From Streptomyces niger (GTDB lineage: Bacteria; Actinomycetota; Actinomycetes; Streptomycetales; Streptomycetaceae): a DNA stretch of 64,000 nucleotides. The translations under genes were made by a program, and so were the position numbers. The notes beneath the pieces are model-generated. The model had not been told where the DNA came from. It worked only from the letters and a program-made list of their open reading frames with translations, and made no database searches. The DNA is taken from assembly GCF_000718305.1 (NCBI RefSeq), contig NZ_JOFQ01000012.1, positions 124,001-188,000 of the forward strand, read 5' to 3'. This document shows positions 25,482 to 37,690 of this stretch, piece by piece; within the stretch, counting starts at the first letter, position 1; every line of letters begins with the position of its first letter.

Positions 25482-26126
25482 TCAGCCGCGTGCGGCGGGG
25501 ATCCGCACGGGGGCCGCGGTGCGCGCGAGCAGATCCTCGGCGGACACCTCGGGGGCGGTCTCCACCAGGACGAGCCCGTCCTCGGCGACGTCCAGGACGC
25601 CGAGGTCGGTGATGATCCGGTGCACACAGCCCTTGCCGGTCAGCGGCAGCGAGCAGCTCTCGACGATCTTCGGGCTGCCGTCCTTGGCGGTGTGGTCCAT
25701 CACCACGACCACCCGGCGGGCGCCGTGCACGAGGTCCATCGCGCCGCCCATGCCCTTGACCATCTTTCCCGGGATCATCCAGTTCGCCAGGTCGCCGCGC
25801 GCGGAGACCTGCATGGCGCCGAGGATCGCGGTGTCGATGTGGCCGCCGCGGATCATGCCGAAGGAGAGCGCGGAGTCGAAGAACGCCGCGCCCGGCAGCA
25901 CCGTGACGGTCTCCTTGCCCGCGTTGATCAGGTCCGGATCGACCTCGTCCTCGGCCGGGTACGGGCCGACGCCGAGCAGCCCGTTCTCGGACTGCAGCAC
26001 CACGTCCACGCCCTCGGGCAGATAGCTGGGCACCAGCGTGGGCAGCCCGATGCCCAGGTTCACGTAGTCGCCGTCGCGCAGCTCGCCCGCGGCCCGCGCT
26101 GCCATCTCTTCCCTGGCCCAGGCCAT
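25482..26126 (-). CDS. pcaJ: 3-Oxoadipate CoA-transferase, beta subunit
   Basis: 214 residues. '[20 protein letters not shown]' and '[12 protein letters not shown]' identify the B subunit of the family I CoA-transferases; the Glu of 'SENG' is the catalytic residue that forms the thioester. With PcaI it moves CoA from succinyl-CoA to beta-ketoadipate. '[22 protein letters not shown]' and '[10 protein letters not shown]' are also conserved. The ATG shares one base with the TGA of pcaI, ensuring equal amounts of both subunits. It closes the cat-pca operon. Confidence 0.93.
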   Translation of the reverse strand: MAWAREEMAARAAGELRDGDYVNLGIGLPTLVPSYLPEGVDVVLQSENGLLGVGPYPAEDEVDPDLINAGKETVTVLPGAAFFDSALSFGMIRGGHIDTAILGAMQVSARGDLANWMIPGKMVKGMGGAMDLVHGARRVVVVMDHTAKDGSPKIVESCSLPLTGKGCVHRIITDLGVLDVAEDGLVLVETAPEVSAEDLLARTAAPVRIPAARG

Positions 26127-26911
26127 CAGGCGCGCACCGTCCCTTCGCCCTTCGGCGGCGCGGCGACCGTCCGCCGCTCCACCTTCTTGTCCGCCGCCTG
26201 AGCGGGCGTCAGCTCGACCACCCGCTGGACGAACACGCCCGGCAGCTGCACCTCGTCCGGGTCCAGCACGCCCGGCTCGACCAGCTCCTCCACCTCCGCG
26301 ACGGTGACCTTGCCGGCCATCGCCGCGAGCGGGTTGAAGTTGCGCGCCGCCTTGTGGAACACGAGGTTCCCGTGCCGGTCGCCCTTCGCCGCTCGGACGA
26401 GCGCGAAGTCGGTGGTGATCCCGCGCTCCATCACGTACGGCACGCCATCGAACTCGCGTACCTCCTTGGGCGGCGACGCCTTCGCCACGCCGCCATCCGG
26501 CCCGTACCGCAGTGGCATCCCGCCGTCCGCGACGTCCGTGCCCACCCCGGCCGGGGTGTAGAACGCCGGGATGCCGCAGCCGCCGGCCCGCAGCCGCTCG
26601 GCGAGCGTGCCCTGCGGGGTCAGCTCCAGCTCCAGTTCGCCCGCGAGGTACTGCCGCGCGAACTCCTTGTTGGCGCCGACGTAGGAGCCGGTGACGTGGG
26701 CGATCCGGCCGGCGCCGAGCCAGATGCCCAACCCGCCGCCGTCCACGCCGCAGTTGTTGGAGACCACGCGCAGACCGCTCGCGCCCGTCTCGTACACGGC
26801 CTGGATCAGCACGTCGGGGACGCCGCTGAGCCCGAAACCGCCGACGGCGAAGGAGGCGCCGTCCGGCACGTCCGCCACCGCTTCGGCGGCGGACGCCACG
26901 ACCTTGTCCAT
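26126..26911 (-). CDS. pcaI: 3-Oxoadipate CoA-transferase, alpha subunit
   Basis: 261 residues; ATG 26911 has GGAGGAG just upstream. '[19 protein letters not shown]' and '[14 protein letters not shown]' match the A subunit's CoA-binding start; '[36 protein letters not shown]' in outline and 'FYTPAGVGT' follow. The C-terminal about 30 residues (after '[10 protein letters not shown]') form a charged tail. It lies 11 bases after catC and overlaps pcaJ. Acetoacetate transferases share the fold; the catechol-pathway neighbours decide for beta-ketoadipate. Confidence 0.92.
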   Translation of the reverse strand: MDKVVASAAEAVADVPDGASFAVGGFGLSGVPDVLIQAVYETGASGLRVVSNNCGVDGGGLGIWLGAGRIAHVTGSYVGANKEFARQYLAGELELELTPQGTLAERLRAGGCGIPAFYTPAGVGTDVADGGMPLRYGPDGGVAKASPPKEVREFDGVPYVMERGITTDFALVRAAKGDRHGNLVFHKAARNFNPLAAMAGKVTVAEVEELVEPGVLDPDEVQLPGVFVQRVVELTPAQAADKKVERRTVAAPPKGEGTVRA

Positions 26912-26922
26912 GCTCTCCTCCG

Positions 26923-27204
26923 TCAGGCGTTGATGTCGGAGGGGTGCACCGCCAGCGGCGTCACCTCGATGGACATGTACGGGAAGAGCGGCAGGCCCCA
27001 GAGGATGTCGTGCAGCTCGTCGTTGGACTCCACGTCGAAGACGCTGAGGTTGGCGTACTGGCCGACGCACCGCCAGATGTGCGGCCACTTCCCGGACTTC
27101 TGCAGCTCCTGGGAGTACGCCTTCTCACGGGCGATCGTGTCGGCCTTGACCTCGGGGTCCAGGTCGGCGGGGAGGTCGACGTCCATCTTCACTGCGAACA
27201 GCAT
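26923..27204 (-). CDS. catC: Muconolactone delta-isomerase
   Basis: 93 residues, the normal length of this small decameric enzyme. '[12 protein letters not shown]' at the start, '[16 protein letters not shown]' in the middle and '[19 protein letters not shown]' at the end are the family's conserved stretches. It shifts the double bond of muconolactone to give the enol-lactone used by PcaD. It sits six bases behind catA and eleven before pcaI in the same operon. Confidence 0.95.
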   Translation of the reverse strand: MLFAVKMDVDLPADLDPEVKADTIAREKAYSQELQKSGKWPHIWRCVGQYANLSVFDVESNDELHDILWGLPLFPYMSIEVTPLAVHPSDINA

Positions 27205-27210
27205 GCTTGC

Positions 27211-29208
<1,998 letters not shown>

Positions 29209-29246
29209 TCATCCGTCCTCGGGGGCCGGATCGGATGCGGTGGCTT

Positions 29247-30158
29247 TCAGTGGTCCCCGGCGGCCGGGTCCGGGACGAACACGCCGTGCGTCTCCAGGAC
29301 GCCGATCAGCTTCTCCAGCAGGGGAGAGGCGTCGTTCTCGCGCCAGGCGAGGGCGAGTCCGACGGTCTCCGCGTCCCGGACGGGCTTGAAGACGACGCCG
29401 TCCCGGGAGACCGAGCGGACGGAGTCGGGGAGCAGGGCGATCCCCAGGCCGGCGGCGACGAGCGCCAGCGCGGTCGAGGTCTCGGTGACATCGTGTGCGC
29501 AGTGCGGGTAGTAGCCCGCCGCGAGGCAGCTCCGGGTGACGGCGTCGTTGACGACGGACCGGGAGTTGACCGCGTACATGATGAAGTTCTCGTGGCGCAG
29601 CTGGCCGACCTCGGCGGCCTCCGCGTCGCTCAGCCAGTGGTCCTCGGGGACCGCCAGCACCAGCGGCTCCCGGGCGACCTCCCGGCAGGCGATGCCCTCC
29701 TGGCGGACCGGCGGCCGGAGCATGCCCACGTCGAGACGGTTCTCGGTGAGGGCCAGCTCCTGCGCCGGGGTCAGCAGTTCGGTGTGGATCTCCAGCGCCA
29801 CCCCGGGCATCTCCTCCTTGACCAGCCGGGCGATCTCCGGGAGCTGCCGGTAGCAGGCGGTCCCGGTGAGACCCAGCCGCAGGATTCCCTCCGCGCCCTT
29901 CGCGAAGCGGCGCACGCGGGTGGTGGCCTCGTCGACCGACTGCAGGATGCGTACCGCGTCGGTACGGAAGACCTCGCCGGCCCCGGTCAGGGCCACCTGG
30001 CGGGTGGTGCGGGTGAAGAGCTCGACCCCGAGATCCGCCTCCAGCTGCCGGATCGCCTGGGACAGCGGGGGCTGTGCCATGTGCAGGTTCTCCGCGGCGC
30101 GGCCGAAGTGCCGGGTCTCGGCGACGGCGACGAAATAGCGCAGGTGGCGCAGTTCCAT
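29247..30158 (-). CDS. LysR-family regulator of the catechol/benzoate genes (CatR/BenM-like)
   Basis: 303 residues. 'MELRHLRYFVAVAETRHFGRAAENLHMAQPPLSQAIRQLE' in outline is the LysR winged HTH of the CatR/BenM/CatM subgroup ('HMAQPPLSQ'). The effector domain begins at about 90 and includes 'GLGIALLPDSV'. It is divergent from benA and upstream of catB, the classical position for a muconate- or benzoate-responsive activator of both operons. The 235-bp gap to benA carries clustered dyads near this gene's start. Confidence 0.9.
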   Translation of the reverse strand: MELRHLRYFVAVAETRHFGRAAENLHMAQPPLSQAIRQLEADLGVELFTRTTRQVALTGAGEVFRTDAVRILQSVDEATTRVRRFAKGAEGILRLGLTGTACYRQLPEIARLVKEEMPGVALEIHTELLTPAQELALTENRLDVGMLRPPVRQEGIACREVAREPLVLAVPEDHWLSDAEAAEVGQLRHENFIMYAVNSRSVVNDAVTRSCLAAGYYPHCAHDVTETSTALALVAAGLGIALLPDSVRSVSRDGVVFKPVRDAETVGLALAWRENDASPLLEKLIGVLETHGVFVPDPAAGDH

Positions 30159-30210
30159 GGGGGCCTCCTTGGCTTCCTTGCCGCCGGCTGCGGCTCATCG
30201 TAGGCAGCGG

Positions 30211-30233
30211 CTCTCAGACGAGAGAAATACTCT
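30211..30233. promoter_or_regulatory. Clustered dyads in the catR-benA divergent promoter
   Basis: CTCTC (30211-30215) and GAGAG (30220-30224) form an inverted repeat with four bases between; AGAG (30221-30224) pairs again with CTCT (30230-30233). This alternating CTCT/GAGA array about 60 bases before the LysR start codon is a likely LysR binding region. The following AT-rich stretch (30230-30262) probably contains promoter elements. Confidence 0.5.
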
Positions 30234-30393
30234 TTTCCCGTCTATTGATATGCAAGGAATCTGAATAGGGCCCTGGGTCAACCCTGGGGGAATGCCCGGG
30301 GTGGCGTCGTCACCCCGCTGCCATGGTGCTGACAAGCGGCCGTGAGAGCCCCCGACGGGACGACGGGGCACCGGGCGCAGGTTTGGAGGGACC

Positions 30394-31752
30394 ATGACGC
30401 AGACGTCGGTCACCACCCGGGCGATCCTGGACGACGCCCTGGTGGAGGACGAGGAGAACGGAATCCACCGGGCCCGGCGGAAGATCTTCACCGACGAGGA
30501 GATCTTCGAGCTGGAGATGAAGTACATCTTCGAGGGCAACTGGGTCTATCTCGCCCACGAGACGCAGATCCCGGAGATCGGCGACTACGTCACGACGTAC
30601 ATCGGCCGCCAGCCCGTGGTGATCTCGCGGAGCAAGGACGGCGAACTGCACGCGTTGATCAACGCGTGCAGCCACCGCGGCGCGATGCTCTGCCGCCGCA
30701 AGACGGACAACCGCACCACCTTCACCTGCCCGTTCCACGGCTGGACGTTCAACAACTCCGGCAAGCTGCTGAAGGTCAAGGACGGCCGCGGCGCCGGCTA
30801 CCCCGAGCAGTTCAACAAGGACGGCTCGCACGACCTCACCAAGGTCCCCCGCTTCGAGAACTACCGCGGCTTCCTCTTCGGCAGCCTCAACCCGGACGTG
30901 CTGCCGCTCACCGAGCACCTCGGCGAGGCCACCAAGATCATCGACATGATCGTGGACCAGTCGCCGGAGGGCCTGGAGGTGCTGCGCGGCTCCTCGACCT
31001 ACACCTACGACGGCAACTGGAAGGTCCAGGCGGAGAACGGCGCCGACGGCTACCACGTCTCCGCCACCCACTGGAACTACGCGGCCACCACCGCGCGCCG
31101 CACCTCCGGCGAGTCCGCCAACGACACCAAGAACATGGACGCCGGCAGCTGGGCCCGCCAGAAGGGCGGCTACTACTCCTTCGCACACGGCCACCTGCTG
31201 CTGTGGACCCGGTGGGAGGACCCGTCCAACCGCTCCCTCAACGAGCGCCGGGACGAACTGGTCGAGGAGTTCGGCGAGGTCAAGGCCGACTGGATGATCG
31301 AGTATTCGCGCAATCTCTGCCTGTACCCGAACGTCTACCTGATGGACCAGTTCAGCTCCCAGATCCGGCACTTCCGCCCGCTCGCCGTGGACAGGACCGA
31401 GGTCACCATCTACTGCATCGCCCCCAAGGGCGAGAGCGCCGAGGCCCGCGCCAACCGCATCCGCCAGTACGAGGACTTCTTCAACGCCTCCGGCATGGCC
31501 ACCCCGGACGACCTGGAGGAGTTCCGCTCCTGCCAGAAGACCTACCTGGCCGGCGCCGCCCCCTGGAACGACCTCAGCCGCGGCGTCGCCCACAAGATCG
31601 AGGGCCCGGACGAGGACGCGAAGAAACTCGGCATCAACCCGATCGCCAGCGGCGCGCGCACCGAGGACGAGACCCTCTACCCGATCCAGCACGGGTACTG
31701 GCTGGAGACCATGCGCGGCGCGGTGGCCGCCGAGGACGGAGCGACGCCATGA
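30394..31752 (+). CDS. benA: Benzoate 1,2-dioxygenase, large (alpha) subunit
   Basis: 452 residues; GGAGGG precedes the ATG. The Rieske [2Fe-2S] site is Cys92/His94 ('CSHRG') and Cys112/His115 ('CPFHGW'). The catalytic domain has the 2-His-1-carboxylate iron site around '[13 protein letters not shown]'. With BenB and BenC it adds O2 to benzoate, giving the cis-diol acid. '[14 protein letters not shown]' is the usual N-terminal start of the aromatic-acid subgroup. It opens the operon benA-benB-benC-benD, overlapping benB by four bases (ATGA). Confidence 0.95.
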   Translation: MTQTSVTTRAILDDALVEDEENGIHRARRKIFTDEEIFELEMKYIFEGNWVYLAHETQIPEIGDYVTTYIGRQPVVISRSKDGELHALINACSHRGAMLCRRKTDNRTTFTCPFHGWTFNNSGKLLKVKDGRGAGYPEQFNKDGSHDLTKVPRFENYRGFLFGSLNPDVLPLTEHLGEATKIIDMIVDQSPEGLEVLRGSSTYTYDGNWKVQAENGADGYHVSATHWNYAATTARRTSGESANDTKNMDAGSWARQKGGYYSFAHGHLLLWTRWEDPSNRSLNERRDELVEEFGEVKADWMIEYSRNLCLYPNVYLMDQFSSQIRHFRPLAVDRTEVTIYCIAPKGESAEARANRIRQYEDFFNASGMATPDDLEEFRSCQKTYLAGAAPWNDLSRGVAHKIEGPDEDAKKLGINPIASGARTEDETLYPIQHGYWLETMRGAVAAEDGATP

Positions 31753-32252
31753 CGACCACCACAGACGTCACGGTCGAGGACATCCGCCAGTTCCTCTACC
31801 GGGAGGCCCGCCACCTCGACGACCGCGAATTCGAGAAGTGGCTGGAGTGCTACCACCCGGACGTCGAATTCTGGATGCCGGCCTGGGCCGACGACGACGA
31901 GCTCACCCGCGACCCCCGGACCGAGATCTCCCTCATCTACTACGCCAACCGCGGCGGCCTGGAGGACCGGGTCTTCCGCATCCGCACGGACCGCTCCAGC
32001 GCGACCAGCCTCCCCGAGCCGCGCACCGGCCACCACATCGCCAACGTGGAGGTCGTCGAGCGCCGCGGCGCCGAGATCGACATCCGCTTCAACTGGCACA
32101 CGCTGTACTACCGCTACCAGAACATCGACCCGTACTTCGGGACGTCGTTCTACACCATCGACTTCTCGGGCGAGACCCCACTGATCAGGAAGAAGAAGGT
32201 CGTTCTGAAGAACGACTGCATTCATCACGTGGTCGACATCTACCACATCTGA
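31749..32252 (+). CDS. benB: Benzoate 1,2-dioxygenase, small (beta) subunit
   Basis: 167 residues, the cone-shaped ring-hydroxylating dioxygenase beta fold. '[21 protein letters not shown]', 'VEFWMPAW' and '[21 protein letters not shown]' are conserved in BenB/XylY. It is structural, supporting the alpha3-beta3 hexamer. The start overlaps the benA stop, ensuring coupled translation. 33 bases separate it from benC. Confidence 0.94.
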   Translation: MTTTTDVTVEDIRQFLYREARHLDDREFEKWLECYHPDVEFWMPAWADDDELTRDPRTEISLIYYANRGGLEDRVFRIRTDRSSATSLPEPRTGHHIANVEVVERRGAEIDIRFNWHTLYYRYQNIDPYFGTSFYTIDFSGETPLIRKKKVVLKNDCIHHVVDIYHI

Positions 32253-32285
32253 TCACAACGCCCTTCCCCCCGAAGTGAGTTCACC

Positions 32286-33296
32286 ATGAGCAGTTATCAG
32301 GTCGCCCTGGCCTTCGAGGACGGCATCACGCGGTTCGTCACCTGCGGACCGGACGAGACCGTCGCCGACGCCTCGTACAAGGCCCGCATCAACATCCCCC
32401 TCGACTGCCGCGACGGCGCCTGCGGCACCTGCAAGTCCCGCTGCGAGAGCGGCAGTTACGACGCCGGCGACTACATCGAGGAGGCGCTGACCGACGAGGA
32501 GGCCGCGCAGGGGTACGCGCTGCCCTGCCAGATGACCCCGCGGAGCGATCTGGTGCTCCGCATCCCCACCACGTCGGACGCCGCGAAGACGGCAGCCGTC
32601 AGGCATCAGGCCACCCTTGTCGGGCTGGAGCGGCTGTCCGCGACGACCGTCGGCTGCACGCTCGAACTCGACGACCGCGACGCGCTGGCCTTCCTCCCCG
32701 GCCAGTACGTCAACGTCGCCGTGCCCGGCACGGACGTCACCCGGTCGTACTCGTTCAGCAACGGACCCGCCGAGGGCCTGGGCTCCTTCCTCGTCCGCCT
32801 CACCGAGGACGGCGCGATGTCGAGCTATCTGCGGGACCGCGCCCAGGTCGGCGACCGCCTCGAATTCACCGGCCCCATGGGCAGCTTCTACCTGCGCGAG
32901 ATCCGGCGGCCCGCGCTGCTGCTGGCCGGCGGCACCGGGCTGGCGCCGATGCTGTCCATGCTGGAGAAGATGACCACCGAGCCGCCGTCCCACCCGGTCC
33001 ACCTGATCTACGGCGTCTCCTCCGACGAGGACCTGGTCCGCCTGGAGACGCTCGCCGATTACGCCGCGGTGATCCCCGGATTCACCTACGACACCTGCGT
33101 CAGGGAGTACGTGACCGAGCGGCTGGAGCCGAAGCACCTCCACGACGGCGACGTGGACGTGTACGTCTGCGGACCGCCGCCCATGGTCGAGGGCGTACGC
33201 GAACACTTCCGGCGACAGGGCGTCACACCCGCCAATCTCCACCACGAGAAGTTCGCTCCCACCGGAGCCGGTGACCTCGTCGGCGCCGCCCGATGA
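32286..33296 (+). CDS. benC: Benzoate 1,2-dioxygenase electron-transfer (reductase) component
   Basis: 336 residues with three parts. Residues 1-95: plant-type [2Fe-2S] ferredoxin, ligands Cys41, Cys46, Cys49 ('CRDGACGTC') and a fourth in 'ALPCQ'. About 105-205: FAD domain with 'RSYSFSN'. About 210-330: NADH domain with 'LLAGGTGLAPMLSML' and 'VYVCGPPPMV'. It passes electrons from NADH to the Rieske centre of BenA. Its end overlaps the benD start by ATGA. Confidence 0.95.
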   Translation: MSSYQVALAFEDGITRFVTCGPDETVADASYKARINIPLDCRDGACGTCKSRCESGSYDAGDYIEEALTDEEAAQGYALPCQMTPRSDLVLRIPTTSDAAKTAAVRHQATLVGLERLSATTVGCTLELDDRDALAFLPGQYVNVAVPGTDVTRSYSFSNGPAEGLGSFLVRLTEDGAMSSYLRDRAQVGDRLEFTGPMGSFYLREIRRPALLLAGGTGLAPMLSMLEKMTTEPPSHPVHLIYGVSSDEDLVRLETLADYAAVIPGFTYDTCVREYVTERLEPKHLHDGDVDVYVCGPPPMVEGVREHFRRQGVTPANLHHEKFAPTGAGDLVGAAR

Positions 33297-34084
33297 CGCA
33301 CTTCCCCGGCCGGTTCGCCGGCAAGAAGGCCGTCATCACCGGGGCGGCACAGGGCATCGGCGAGTGCGTCGCCCGCCGGATGGCCGCCGAGGGCGCCGAG
33401 GTCGCGCTCGTGGACCGCGCGGAACTCGTACACGAGGTGGCGACGGAGCTGGTCGAGGGCGGTGCCACCGCATACGGGATCACCGCCGACCTGGAGCAGT
33501 ACACGGGCGCCGAAGCGGCCGTGACCGAGGCCCACCGGGCGCTCGGCGGCCGCATCGACATCCTGGTCAACAACGTCGGCGGCACCATCTGGGCCAAGCC
33601 CTACGAGCACTACACCCCGGAGCAGATCCAGGCCGAAGTGCAGCGCTCCCTCTTCCCGACGCTGTGGACCTGCCGCGCAGCTCTCCCGCACCTCATCGCC
33701 CGGCGCGCCGGCACCGTCGTGAACGTCTCCTCGGTCGCCACCCGCGGCGTCAACCGCGTCCCGTACGCCGCGGCCAAGGGCGGCGTCAACGGCATCACCT
33801 CCGCGCTGGCCCTGGAGGCCGCCCCGTACGGCATCCGCGTCGTCGCCACCGCGCCCGGCGGCACCGACGCGCCGCCCCGCCGGGTCGCCCGCGGCCCGGC
33901 CGCCACCGACGCGCAGGAACGCGCCTGGTACCAGCAGATCGTCGACCAGACGGTGGAATTCTCGCTGCTCAAGCGGTACGGGACCCTCGACGAGCAGGCC
34001 GCCGCCATCTGCTTCCTGGCCTCCGACGAAGCCTCGTACATCACCGCGTCGGTGCTGCCCGTCGCCGGCGGTGACCAGGGATGA
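33293..34084 (+). CDS. benD: Benzoate cis-diol dehydrogenase
   Basis: 263 residues, short-chain dehydrogenase. 'VITGAAQGIGE' is the NAD loop, 'NNVGG' the central strand, and Ser ('NVSSVA'), Tyr and Lys ('VPYAAAKGG') form the catalytic set. It oxidises and decarboxylates the BenABC product to catechol, which enters the cat operon on the other strand. 'FSLLKRYG' and 'EASYITASVLPVAGGDQG' end the protein as in other BenD enzymes. Last gene of the ben operon; no benK or benE transporter follows. Confidence 0.94.
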   Translation: MTHFPGRFAGKKAVITGAAQGIGECVARRMAAEGAEVALVDRAELVHEVATELVEGGATAYGITADLEQYTGAEAAVTEAHRALGGRIDILVNNVGGTIWAKPYEHYTPEQIQAEVQRSLFPTLWTCRAALPHLIARRAGTVVNVSSVATRGVNRVPYAAAKGGVNGITSALALEAAPYGIRVVATAPGGTDAPPRRVARGPAATDAQERAWYQQIVDQTVEFSLLKRYGTLDEQAAAICFLASDEASYITASVLPVAGGDQG

Positions 34085-34130
34085 GCGGCCCGCGCGAGCC
34101 CGCGGCGCCGCGCGGCTAAGGTGAGTCCCG

Positions 34131-36926
34131 ATGGACGATCACGACGGTTCGCCTCTCCTTCCGGACGGCGTGGGCGGGACGGTCCACCGGGGCCCGGCGG
34201 GCCGCCGGGCCGAGCTGGCGGCCCTGCACCGCCTGCTGGCCGACGCGCGCGCCGGACACCCCTCGATCGTGCTGGTCGAGGGGGCCTCCGGCATGGGCAA
34301 GACCGCGCTGATCGAGCACTTCGTGCGGGAGAGCGGTCCCGGCGAGCACGGCCCCGCCGGGCAGGGCGCCGTCCGCGTGCACCGCGCCGGCGGCGTGCGC
34401 TGGGAGAACGAGCTGGACCTCGGCGTCGCCGACCAGCTGGCCAAGGCGGCGGGCGCCGCCCTGTTCCCGGACGACGCGCCCGCCGAACCGCCCGGTCCGC
34501 TCGCCGCCGGCCGCCGGCTGTACGAGATATGGAGCGCCGACCGCGCGGACACCGCCGTCGTCGTCATCGACGACGCCCACTGGGCGGACGCCGCCTCGCT
34601 GCGCGCCGTCGCCTCCGCGGTCCGCCGAATGTCCACCGAGAAGGTCCTGGTCGTACTGGCCGCCGCCGACGACGAGCTGCACCGGCTGCCCGTCGACGTA
34701 CTGGACTTCCTCGCCGGCTACCGCGACGGGGCGCTGCGGCTGGGCCCGCTCACCCCCGAGGACGTCCAGCATCTGGCCTGGAGCGCCGAACGCGTCGACC
34801 TCTCGCTCCCCGCCGCCCGCATCCTCTGCCGCCACACCCGCGGCAACCCGCTGCACATCACCGACCTGCTGCAGGAGGTGCCCGCCGGCATCTGGCGCGA
34901 CTGGCAGCCCGCACTGCCCGCACCCCGGCGGTACGCCTCCGCCGTGCACCGCCGCCTCGACGCCTGCGGCCCGCAGGCCCGCACCCTGATCGAGGCCTGC
35001 TCGGCGCTCGGCGAGTCCGTGCCGTTCGCCGAGGCCGCCGAGCTGTCCGGCGTCGCCGACCCGCTCGCGGCCGTCGACGAGGCCCGCCGGGCCGGGCTGC
35101 TCACCACCGCCGACGGCCCCGGACTGACCCTCCTCACCTTCCCGCACCCGCTGGTACGGGCCGCCGTGCACGGCGCGCTCGGCCTCGTCGAACGCGGCGA
35201 CCTGCACCGCCGCGCCGCGGAGATCGTCGAGGACCACGGCCGCCGCCTGATGCACCGGGTCGCCGCCACCCCCACCGCCGACGCCGAGCTGGCCGACGAC
35301 CTGGACCGGTTCGCCGCCGACCGGGCCGCCGAAGGCGCCTGGTCCCAGGTGGCCGGCGCGCTGGTCGCCGCCAGCCGGCTCACCCCCGCTCGCGCCACCC
35401 GCCGCGACCGGCTGCTGCGGGCCGTGGACGCGCTGGTCGGCGCGGGGGACCGGCCGCAGGCCGAGACCTTCGCCGCCGAGCTGGAGAGCTACCCGCCCGG
35501 CGCGCTCCGCGACTCCGTCCTCGGCTACCTCGCCATCACCCGCGGCCGCCCCGAAGAGGCCGAGGTGCGCCTCACGCACGCCTGGGAGCGCTGCGACCCG
35601 GCCCGCCGGCCCGAGCTGGCCGCCGCCATCTGCCACCGCCGGGTACTGCACTCCCTCGGCCGCTGCCGCGCCGCCGACCTCGTCCACTGGGCCCGCAAGG
35701 CCGTCGACCTGGTCGGCCCGATGGAGCCGTCGGCGGTCGAGTCGGAGGCGATCCTCGGGCTCGGACTCGCCGCCATGGGCCGCACCGAGGAGGCCGCGCA
35801 CGCCTACGACGACGTACTGGCCCGGATCGCGGACAGCGCCCAGTCCCAGCGCGTGCAGATGGGCCGGGGCTGGATGGACCTGGCGAGGGACGAGCCGGAG
35901 GCCGCGCGGCGCGAGCTGGAGGGCGCCGTGCCCACCGGCTTCCGCAGCGGCTCCACCCGCATCTCGCTGTGGGCGCAGGCCTGGCTGGCCCGCACCCAGT
36001 TCGCGCTGGGCGCCTGGCAGGACGCGGTGCGCACGGTCGACCGGGCCGCGGCGCAGCTCGCCGAGGTCCGGATGGAGCTGCTGCGCCCGCTGGTGCACTG
36101 GACGGGCGCGCAGGTCCACGCCCTGCGCGGCGACTGGCCGACCGCGTACCACCACGCCCGGCAGGCCTCCGCCGACATGCAGCACTACGAGGCGATGGTG
36201 GTGCCGGCCTGCCTGGCCCGCGCCCAGGTCGCCGAGGCGCGCGGCCAGTACGAGCGGGTGACCGCGGCGCTGGAACCCGTCCTGCGGCTGCGGCACCGCG
36301 AGGGCATCGACGAGCCCGGCTTCTGGCCCTGGCCGGACGTCTACGCCAACGCGCTGGTCATGACCAACCGGGTGCCCGAGGCCGACGCCTTCCTCAAGCC
36401 CTTCGAAGAGCTGGCCGCCGACCGCGGCCACCGCTCCACGATGGCCCGGCTCGGCTACGTACGCGGCCGCATCGCCGGCTCCGAGGGCGACCTCGACGCG
36501 GCCCGCGCCCACTTCGAAGGCGCACTGGCCCACCTCGAACACCTGCCGCTGCCGTACGACCGGGCGCGGGTGAGCTACGCGTACGGGCAGACGCTCCGCC
36601 GGGCGGGCAAGCGCCGGGAGGCGGACGCGCTGCTCCAGAACGCCCGGGACGCGTACGTGCTGCTCGGCGCCCGCACGTACGTCGAGCGCTGCGAGCGGGA
36701 GCTCCAGGCGGGCGGGCTGAAACGGGACGGCGTGGCGGAGTTCTCCCGGCTCACCGCACAGGAGCGGGCGGTGGCCCGGCTGGTCGCGCGCGGGATGAGC
36801 AATGCGCAGGTCGCGTCGGAGCTGTTCCTGTCGGTGAAGACCGTGCAGTACCACCTCACACACGTCTATGCGAAGTTCGGCGTGCGCTCGCGGGGTGAGC
36901 TGGCGGCCGTGTTCCGCGATTCCTGA
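34131..36926 (+). CDS. LAL-type LuxR-family regulator (BenR-like position)
   Basis: 931 residues. An N-terminal AAA-type ATPase (Walker A 'EGASGMGKTAL', Walker B 'VVVIDDAHWAD'), a long helical TPR-like middle (about 350-840) and a C-terminal LuxR HTH ('LTAQERAVARLVARGMSNAQVASEL', residues about 865-925). It directly follows benD. A LuxR-type BenR activates ben genes in Corynebacterium glutamicum, so this is probably the benzoate-responsive activator working with the LysR protein. The -10-like TAAGGT at 34117-34122 suggests its own promoter and a very short leader. Other LAL proteins serve antibiotic clusters or maltose use, so the target is inferred from position. Confidence 0.85.
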   Translation: MDDHDGSPLLPDGVGGTVHRGPAGRRAELAALHRLLADARAGHPSIVLVEGASGMGKTALIEHFVRESGPGEHGPAGQGAVRVHRAGGVRWENELDLGVADQLAKAAGAALFPDDAPAEPPGPLAAGRRLYEIWSADRADTAVVVIDDAHWADAASLRAVASAVRRMSTEKVLVVLAAADDELHRLPVDVLDFLAGYRDGALRLGPLTPEDVQHLAWSAERVDLSLPAARILCRHTRGNPLHITDLLQEVPAGIWRDWQPALPAPRRYASAVHRRLDACGPQARTLIEACSALGESVPFAEAAELSGVADPLAAVDEARRAGLLTTADGPGLTLLTFPHPLVRAAVHGALGLVERGDLHRRAAEIVEDHGRRLMHRVAATPTADAELADDLDRFAADRAAEGAWSQVAGALVAASRLTPARATRRDRLLRAVDALVGAGDRPQAETFAAELESYPPGALRDSVLGYLAITRGRPEEAEVRLTHAWERCDPARRPELAAAICHRRVLHSLGRCRAADLVHWARKAVDLVGPMEPSAVESEAILGLGLAAMGRTEEAAHAYDDVLARIADSAQSQRVQMGRGWMDLARDEPEAARRELEGAVPTGFRSGSTRISLWAQAWLARTQFALGAWQDAVRTVDRAAAQLAEVRMELLRPLVHWTGAQVHALRGDWPTAYHHARQASADMQHYEAMVVPACLARAQVAEARGQYERVTAALEPVLRLRHREGIDEPGFWPWPDVYANALVMTNRVPEADAFLKPFEELAADRGHRSTMARLGYVRGRIAGSEGDLDAARAHFEGALAHLEHLPLPYDRARVSYAYGQTLRRAGKRREADALLQNARDAYVLLGARTYVERCERELQAGGLKRDGVAEFSRLTAQERAVARLVARGMSNAQVASELFLSVKTVQYHLTHVYAKFGVRSRGELAAVFRDS

Positions 36927-36974
36927 CCGAAAAGATATTCGCACAAAAATTCGAACACGGCGTACGCTGGCGCC

Positions 36975-37607
36975 ATGGTCACGACGCATCTGCAGAGCTC
37001 GCTCTTCGACGGGGTCGAGGACATCGGTCTGCGGCCGTTGGCGGGGGTCGAGCGCACGACCCTGGGCCTCGGCGCCTGGATCGACGTGCTGCCCGGCTGG
37101 CTGACCGGGGCCGACGAGCTGTTCCAAGAGCTGGTGGCAGCCGTCCCCTGGCACGCCGAGCGGCGGCAGATGTACGAGCGGGTGGTCGATGTGCCGCGGC
37201 TGCTGTGCCACTACGCAGAGGGCGTGGAGCTGCCGCATCCGGTGCTCGACGAGGCGCGGGAAGAACTCGGCGCGTACTACGCCGAGGAGCTCGGCGAACC
37301 GTTCCGCACCGCCGGCCTCTGCTACTACCGCGACGGCGAGGACAGCGTCGCCTGGCACGGCGACCGCATCGGCCGCGGCCGAAGCCAGGACACCATGGTC
37401 GCCATCCTCTCCGTCGGCGAACCCAGGGTGCTGGCGCTGCGCCCGCGCGACGGCGGTGGCCCGACCGTCCGCCGCTCCCTCGGGCACGGCGACCTGATCG
37501 TCATGGGCGGCTCCTGCCAGCGCACCTGGGACCACGCCATCCCCAAGACCGCACGCGGGGCCGGCCCCCGCATCAGCATCCAGTTCCGGCCTCGTGGGGT
37601 GCTCTGA
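36975..37607 (+). CDS. AlkB-like 2-oxoglutarate/Fe(II) dioxygenase
   Basis: 210 residues. Iron ligands are His and Asp in 'VAWHGDRIG' and His in 'RTWDHAIPK'; the 2-oxoglutarate Arg is in 'RISIQFR'. 'CYYRDGEDSVAWHGD' is the common AlkB pattern 'YxDGxDxxxxHxD'. It removes alkyl groups from nucleic acid bases by oxidation. The ATG has no ribosome site but TACGCT at 36963-36968 is a -10 in leaderless spacing. The promoter is AT-rich with a repeated ATTCG (about 36937 and 36949). Confidence 0.88.
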   Translation: MVTTHLQSSLFDGVEDIGLRPLAGVERTTLGLGAWIDVLPGWLTGADELFQELVAAVPWHAERRQMYERVVDVPRLLCHYAEGVELPHPVLDEAREELGAYYAEELGEPFRTAGLCYYRDGEDSVAWHGDRIGRGRSQDTMVAILSVGEPRVLALRPRDGGGPTVRRSLGHGDLIVMGGSCQRTWDHAIPKTARGAGPRISIQFRPRGVL

Positions 37608-37690
37608 GGGCCTCGCACACATGCGCATGTCGTGCCTTATGGTCCCGCCCCACATCGGTACGGCACCGTGCGCTGCTTAAGGTGACGCCC

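Noticed and set aside
34116..37655. 1179-codon minus-strand frame opposite the LAL regulator and AlkB gene
   Set aside because: It spans two real genes and their gap, and contains only low-complexity Gly/Val/Arg text.
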